A DNA stretch of 64,000 bases, from positions 13,000-76,999 of the forward strand of contig URPR01000004.1 in assembly GCA_900549775.1 (NCBI GenBank), in the 5' to 3' direction. Source of the DNA: an uncultured Oscillospiraceae bacterium. GTDB lineage: Bacteria; Bacillota; Clostridia; Oscillospirales; Acutalibacteraceae. The notes under the pieces were generated by a model. That model made no database searches. It was given only the letters and a program-made list of their open reading frames with translations, and had not been told where the DNA came from. Positions within the stretch are counted from its first letter, which is position 1. Every line of letters begins with the position of its first letter. Shown here in pieces: positions 61,852 through 64,000 of this stretch. A program made the position numbers and the translations under genes.

Positions 61852-63018
61852 CTATGAAATAACCTCTAATGCACCACTCAGACCGTTTACCATTGCGTCA
61901 GCCGATGACAGCTTGGAATTGTAATCCAAATGGGCATATACATTTGCCGTAGTTGAAAAATCGCTGTGTCCGAGCCATTCCTGTATCTGCTTCATAGGAA
62001 CACCGTTTGCAAGAAGCAGTGAAGCACAACTATGGCGCAGGTCGTGGAAACGAATGTGGCGCAAATTGTTCTTTTCAAGCAGCTTTGGAAATGATGCTGT
62101 GAGATAGTGCGGAGAAATCAATGTCCCCATCTCATCTACGCAGATATACTCCAAATACTTTTTGTTGTAGCATCGTCCGCATACTCGTTTGTATTCTTCC
62201 TGCTGTTCCTTGAGCTTTAGCAGCTTCTCTTTGAACACAGGAACAAGGGGCAGCGTTCTCATACTCGACTTGGTTTTGGTCGTATCTTGTGCTATCTGGA
62301 TATGCTTGCCATCAAGATTGCAGGAAGTAACGGTATGTCTAATGGTAATCGTATTGTTTTGAAAATCAATAGCGTCCCACTTTAAGCCGAGGGCTTCACT
62401 TCGCCTTAGTCCATAAAACGCACCGAGAAAAATCGGTATTTCAATCAGCGTTCCTTTGGCGGCTTCAAATAGTGCCTGTACCTAGTTGCTGTCATAGAAG
62501 CTGCCGATGAACTTATCAGCTTTAGGGCGTTCCACTTTATCCGCAGGATTGACAGAAATAAGGTCAATCTTTACGGCATATTTCAAAGCCCTGTGAATAA
62601 CAGCGTGATAGTGAATAACCGAATTAGCTTTTACTCGTTTCAACTGCTTCATATAGAAAGCCTGAATGTCTGTTGCCTTCATTTCGGAAAGTGTGATTTC
62701 TCTTTCCTTGAAATACGGAATGATAACGCTCTTTGCCATACCTGAGTATGATGCGTATGTGGCAAGTGCGATAGTCGGCTTTGCGATTTCCAACCATTGA
62801 AGCAGAAAATCCGAAAACAGCATATCCTCCTGTATGGGTTTGCACTCAGGAACAAAGGTCTGCCTTGTTTCCATCAACATCTTTTCCGCTTTCTTTTTAT
62901 TGCCCTTGACAGGCAATCCTGTCGGCAACCACTTCGTTTTTCTTTTTCCCGCAGCATCGGGATAGCTCAAAACCATATAAAAATAGCCTTTTTTCTCTTG
63001 CAGATGTCCTGCTACCAT
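61852..63018 (-). pseudogene. Tyrosine integrase with in-frame amber codon
   Basis: A single frame of 389 codons from ATG 63018 (AAGGAGG upstream) to the stop at 61852-61854, interrupted only by TAG at 62482-62484. Both halves match phage/Tn916-type integrases: N-terminal arm and core-binding region (KGYFYMVLSYPDAAGKRKTK), then GAFYGLRRSEALGLKW (first Arg), FHDLRHSCASLLLANG (HxxR), WLGHSDFSTTANVYAHL (His and catalytic Tyr). Without readthrough only the DNA-binding part would be made, so it is probably inactive. Confidence 0.88.
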
Positions 63019-63109
63019 AAATATAACCTCCTTTGCGTAGCACCGACTTCTGCTGTTGACCATATACATTGTAGCAATTTAAGCCAAAGAAGTCGAATGT
63101 GCAAATTCT

Positions 63110-63328
63110 TTAATTTTCCGCATTTCGCAGACCTAACCTCAAATAAAAAAGAAGATGGGCTTTCGGTACTTTATACGCTCTGCCCACCTTCAAGTGTTCT
63201 ATTTTGTTTTCTCGAAGTAATTGATAACCTGTTTTTGTGCTAACACCAAGAGCCTTGCTCATTTCATCGACGGTTAAAATGTCTGGGTATTCTTTTAAGA
63301 CTAACGCATATATATCTCCAAAGTTCAT
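63110..63328 (-). CDS. Helix-turn-helix protein, excisionase-like
   Basis: 72 residues containing an excisionase/MerR-like winged helix: LTVDEMSKALGVSTKTGYQL then LRENKIEHLKVGRAYKVPKA. Proteins of this type set the direction of tyrosine-integrase recombination or act as regulators. It starts 4 bp inside the mazF stop and lies 90 bp before the integrase, the normal xis-int order. ATG preceded by AAAGGAGGAG. Confidence 0.85.
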   Translation of the reverse strand: MNFGDIYALVLKEYPDILTVDEMSKALGVSTKTGYQLLRENKIEHLKVGRAYKVPKAHLLFYLRLGLRNAEN

Positions 63329-63690
63329 AAGCTCCTCCTTTTTTCAACTCCGATACTGATGAGGAGAGGAAATTCAAGCGATTTCAAATACTGCTCATCA
63401 AGGTGTGTGAGATGTTCTTTCAAGCGGCTTTTATCAATCGTGCGTAACTGCTCAAAGAGAATGATTGAGTTCGCAGGAAGCCCCTCAATTTGTCCCAAAA
63501 ATAAGTGTGTAGGTAATTTCTTCTTTTTGCGTACACGGCTTGTTATGGCGGCAATAATGACCGTAGGACTGTGCTTGTTTCCTATATCATTGGAGATAAC
63601 AAGTACAGGTCGTGTTCCTCCTTGCTCCGAGCCGACAACAGGGTTTAAGTCTGCGTAGTAGATGTCGCCACGCTTAATTGTTTTATCCAT
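63325..63690 (-). CDS. MazF/PemK family endoribonuclease
   Basis: 121-residue MazF-fold protein: IKRGDIYYADLNPVVGSEQG, GTRPVLVISNDIGNKHSPTV and LPTHLFLGQIEGLPANSIIL, with ILFEQLRTIDKSRL, are characteristic. As toxins they cut mRNA at short sites. ATG follows ATAGGAGGT. No separate antitoxin ORF is adjacent in the window; the downstream overlapping gene is an HTH protein, which could substitute or be unrelated. Confidence 0.9.
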   Translation of the reverse strand: MDKTIKRGDIYYADLNPVVGSEQGGTRPVLVISNDIGNKHSPTVIIAAITSRVRKKKKLPTHLFLGQIEGLPANSIILFEQLRTIDKSRLKEHLTHLDEQYLKSLEFPLLISIGVEKRRSL

Positions 63691-63739
63691 TAGTTTGACC
63701 TCCTATCTGGATATAAGCAGGTAAGCTCTGCCTATGTAG

Positions 63740-64000
63740 TCAGCCAAACACAAGGAAGTTTTTAAGGTCGGGAGAGCATAAACCATTCTCTGTTTCCATA
63801 GACCGCCTTGTGTTCGGCTTTATGATAGGAGCATCTCTATTTGTCCTCGACACCCCAAGATGCAAATGCGTTTCACGCAGGGAAGTCGCCAAACGGTCAG
63901 CAGCGAACTGACGCCACGGGAGTTCCACCCCAACTGACGGTCTGCCAGAGCCGCCCTCATTGCCTGCGACGGTTTTATCACGCTCGGACTGTGACTGGAC
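63740..64000 (-). CDS. Possible 3' end of a gene entering from the right edge
   Basis: A minus-strand frame is open from the window edge to a stop at 63740-63742, giving ~86 residues, e.g. ELPWRQFAADRLATSLRETH and NTRRSMETENGLCSPDLKN. I recognise no domain. A stretch of this GC-richer DNA of this length could be open by chance, and it may be non-coding upstream DNA of mazF. Confidence 0.3.
   Translation of the reverse strand, partial: VQSQSERDKTVAGNEGGSGRPSVGVELPWRQFAADRLATSLRETHLHLGVSRTNRDAPIIKPNTRRSMETENGLCSPDLKNFLVFG

Larger units (their letters stand above)
61468..64000. mobile_element. Left end of an integrated mobile element at tRNA-Ser
   Basis: From the broken tRNA onward GC content rises well above the rest of the window and the genes are of mobile-element type: tyrosine integrase (with an internal stop), excisionase-like protein and MazF. 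The right end lies beyond the window. The element may begin at 61468 or just after the tRNA-Ser terminator (about 61750); the sequence alone does not decide. Confidence 0.7.

Noticed and set aside
62482..62484. TAG read as pyrrolysine
   Set aside because: No sign of a pyrrolysine system in the window, and integrases do not use it; a nonsense mutation is simpler.
1..64000. CRISPR array
   Set aside because: No regularly spaced direct repeats or cas genes were seen anywhere in the window.

Overview
The window is an AT-rich stretch of a spore-forming Clostridia (Firmicutes) chromosome. The evidence is a PolC-type DNA polymerase III, sigma-G beside a gerA-type germination operon, SpoIVFA/SpoIVFB-like proteases, GerW/YtfJ, an IspH-ribosomal protein S1 fusion, Shine-Dalgarno led genes with many TTG/GTG starts, and sigma-A promoters. 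The species cannot be named from this sequence. The last ~2.3 kb is visibly richer in GC and carries integrase, excisionase-like and MazF genes: the end of an integrated mobile element.

Layout. 1-5800: the 3' part of polC, a structured repeat, an AI-2E family permease, then a leftward cluster (M50 protease, scpA, scpB, DUF2953 protein, gerW). 6000-10550: a small XRE regulator and a potABCD polyamine uptake operon. 10600-12100: a 473-residue protein with a Nif11-type double-glycine leader and a duplicated unknown domain. 12180-16760: sigG followed by gerA-type genes A, B and C. 16745-20660: an S1-domain protein, a lipoprotein cyclophilin and the ispH-S1 fusion. 20800-22180: SpoIVFA/B-like pair. 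22224-23650: a four-gene run of small Nif11-leader proteins with its own promoter and terminator. 23740-32400: recJ, relA/spoT, an MBL-fold hydrolase, nucleoside kinase, QueT, Trk-type K+ channel and a lipocalin-like protein. 32450-35840 (leftward): nifU/nifS, rnhA, tRNA-Arg(ACG), uppP. 35940-44640: a second copy of the structured repeat, then a long nusB-tsaD-like-xseA-xseB-ispA-dxs-tlyA-nadK-rodA operon. 45150-60240: rbgA, rnhB, yraN, peptidases, tig, clpP, clpX, engB, LCP protein, ylxM-ffh-rpsP-khpA-rimM-trmD, HPr, uvrC. 60300-61260: DUF6483-like protein and pduL. 61384-64000: a promoter with a broken tRNA-Ser, an intact tRNA-Ser(CGA), and the mobile element.

Most of the window is ordinary core genome. 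The least explained material is (i) the five Nif11-leader proteins at two loci, which share promoter-spacer sequence and, in three of them, a short core module outside the leader, with no modifying enzyme or peptidase-ABC exporter in the window; (ii) a pair of ~90-bp multi-hairpin repeats whose stems differ in sequence but keep pairing; and (iii) the damaged tRNA-Ser locus, where a complete second tRNA-Ser lies between the broken one and an integrase gene that itself has an in-frame amber codon.
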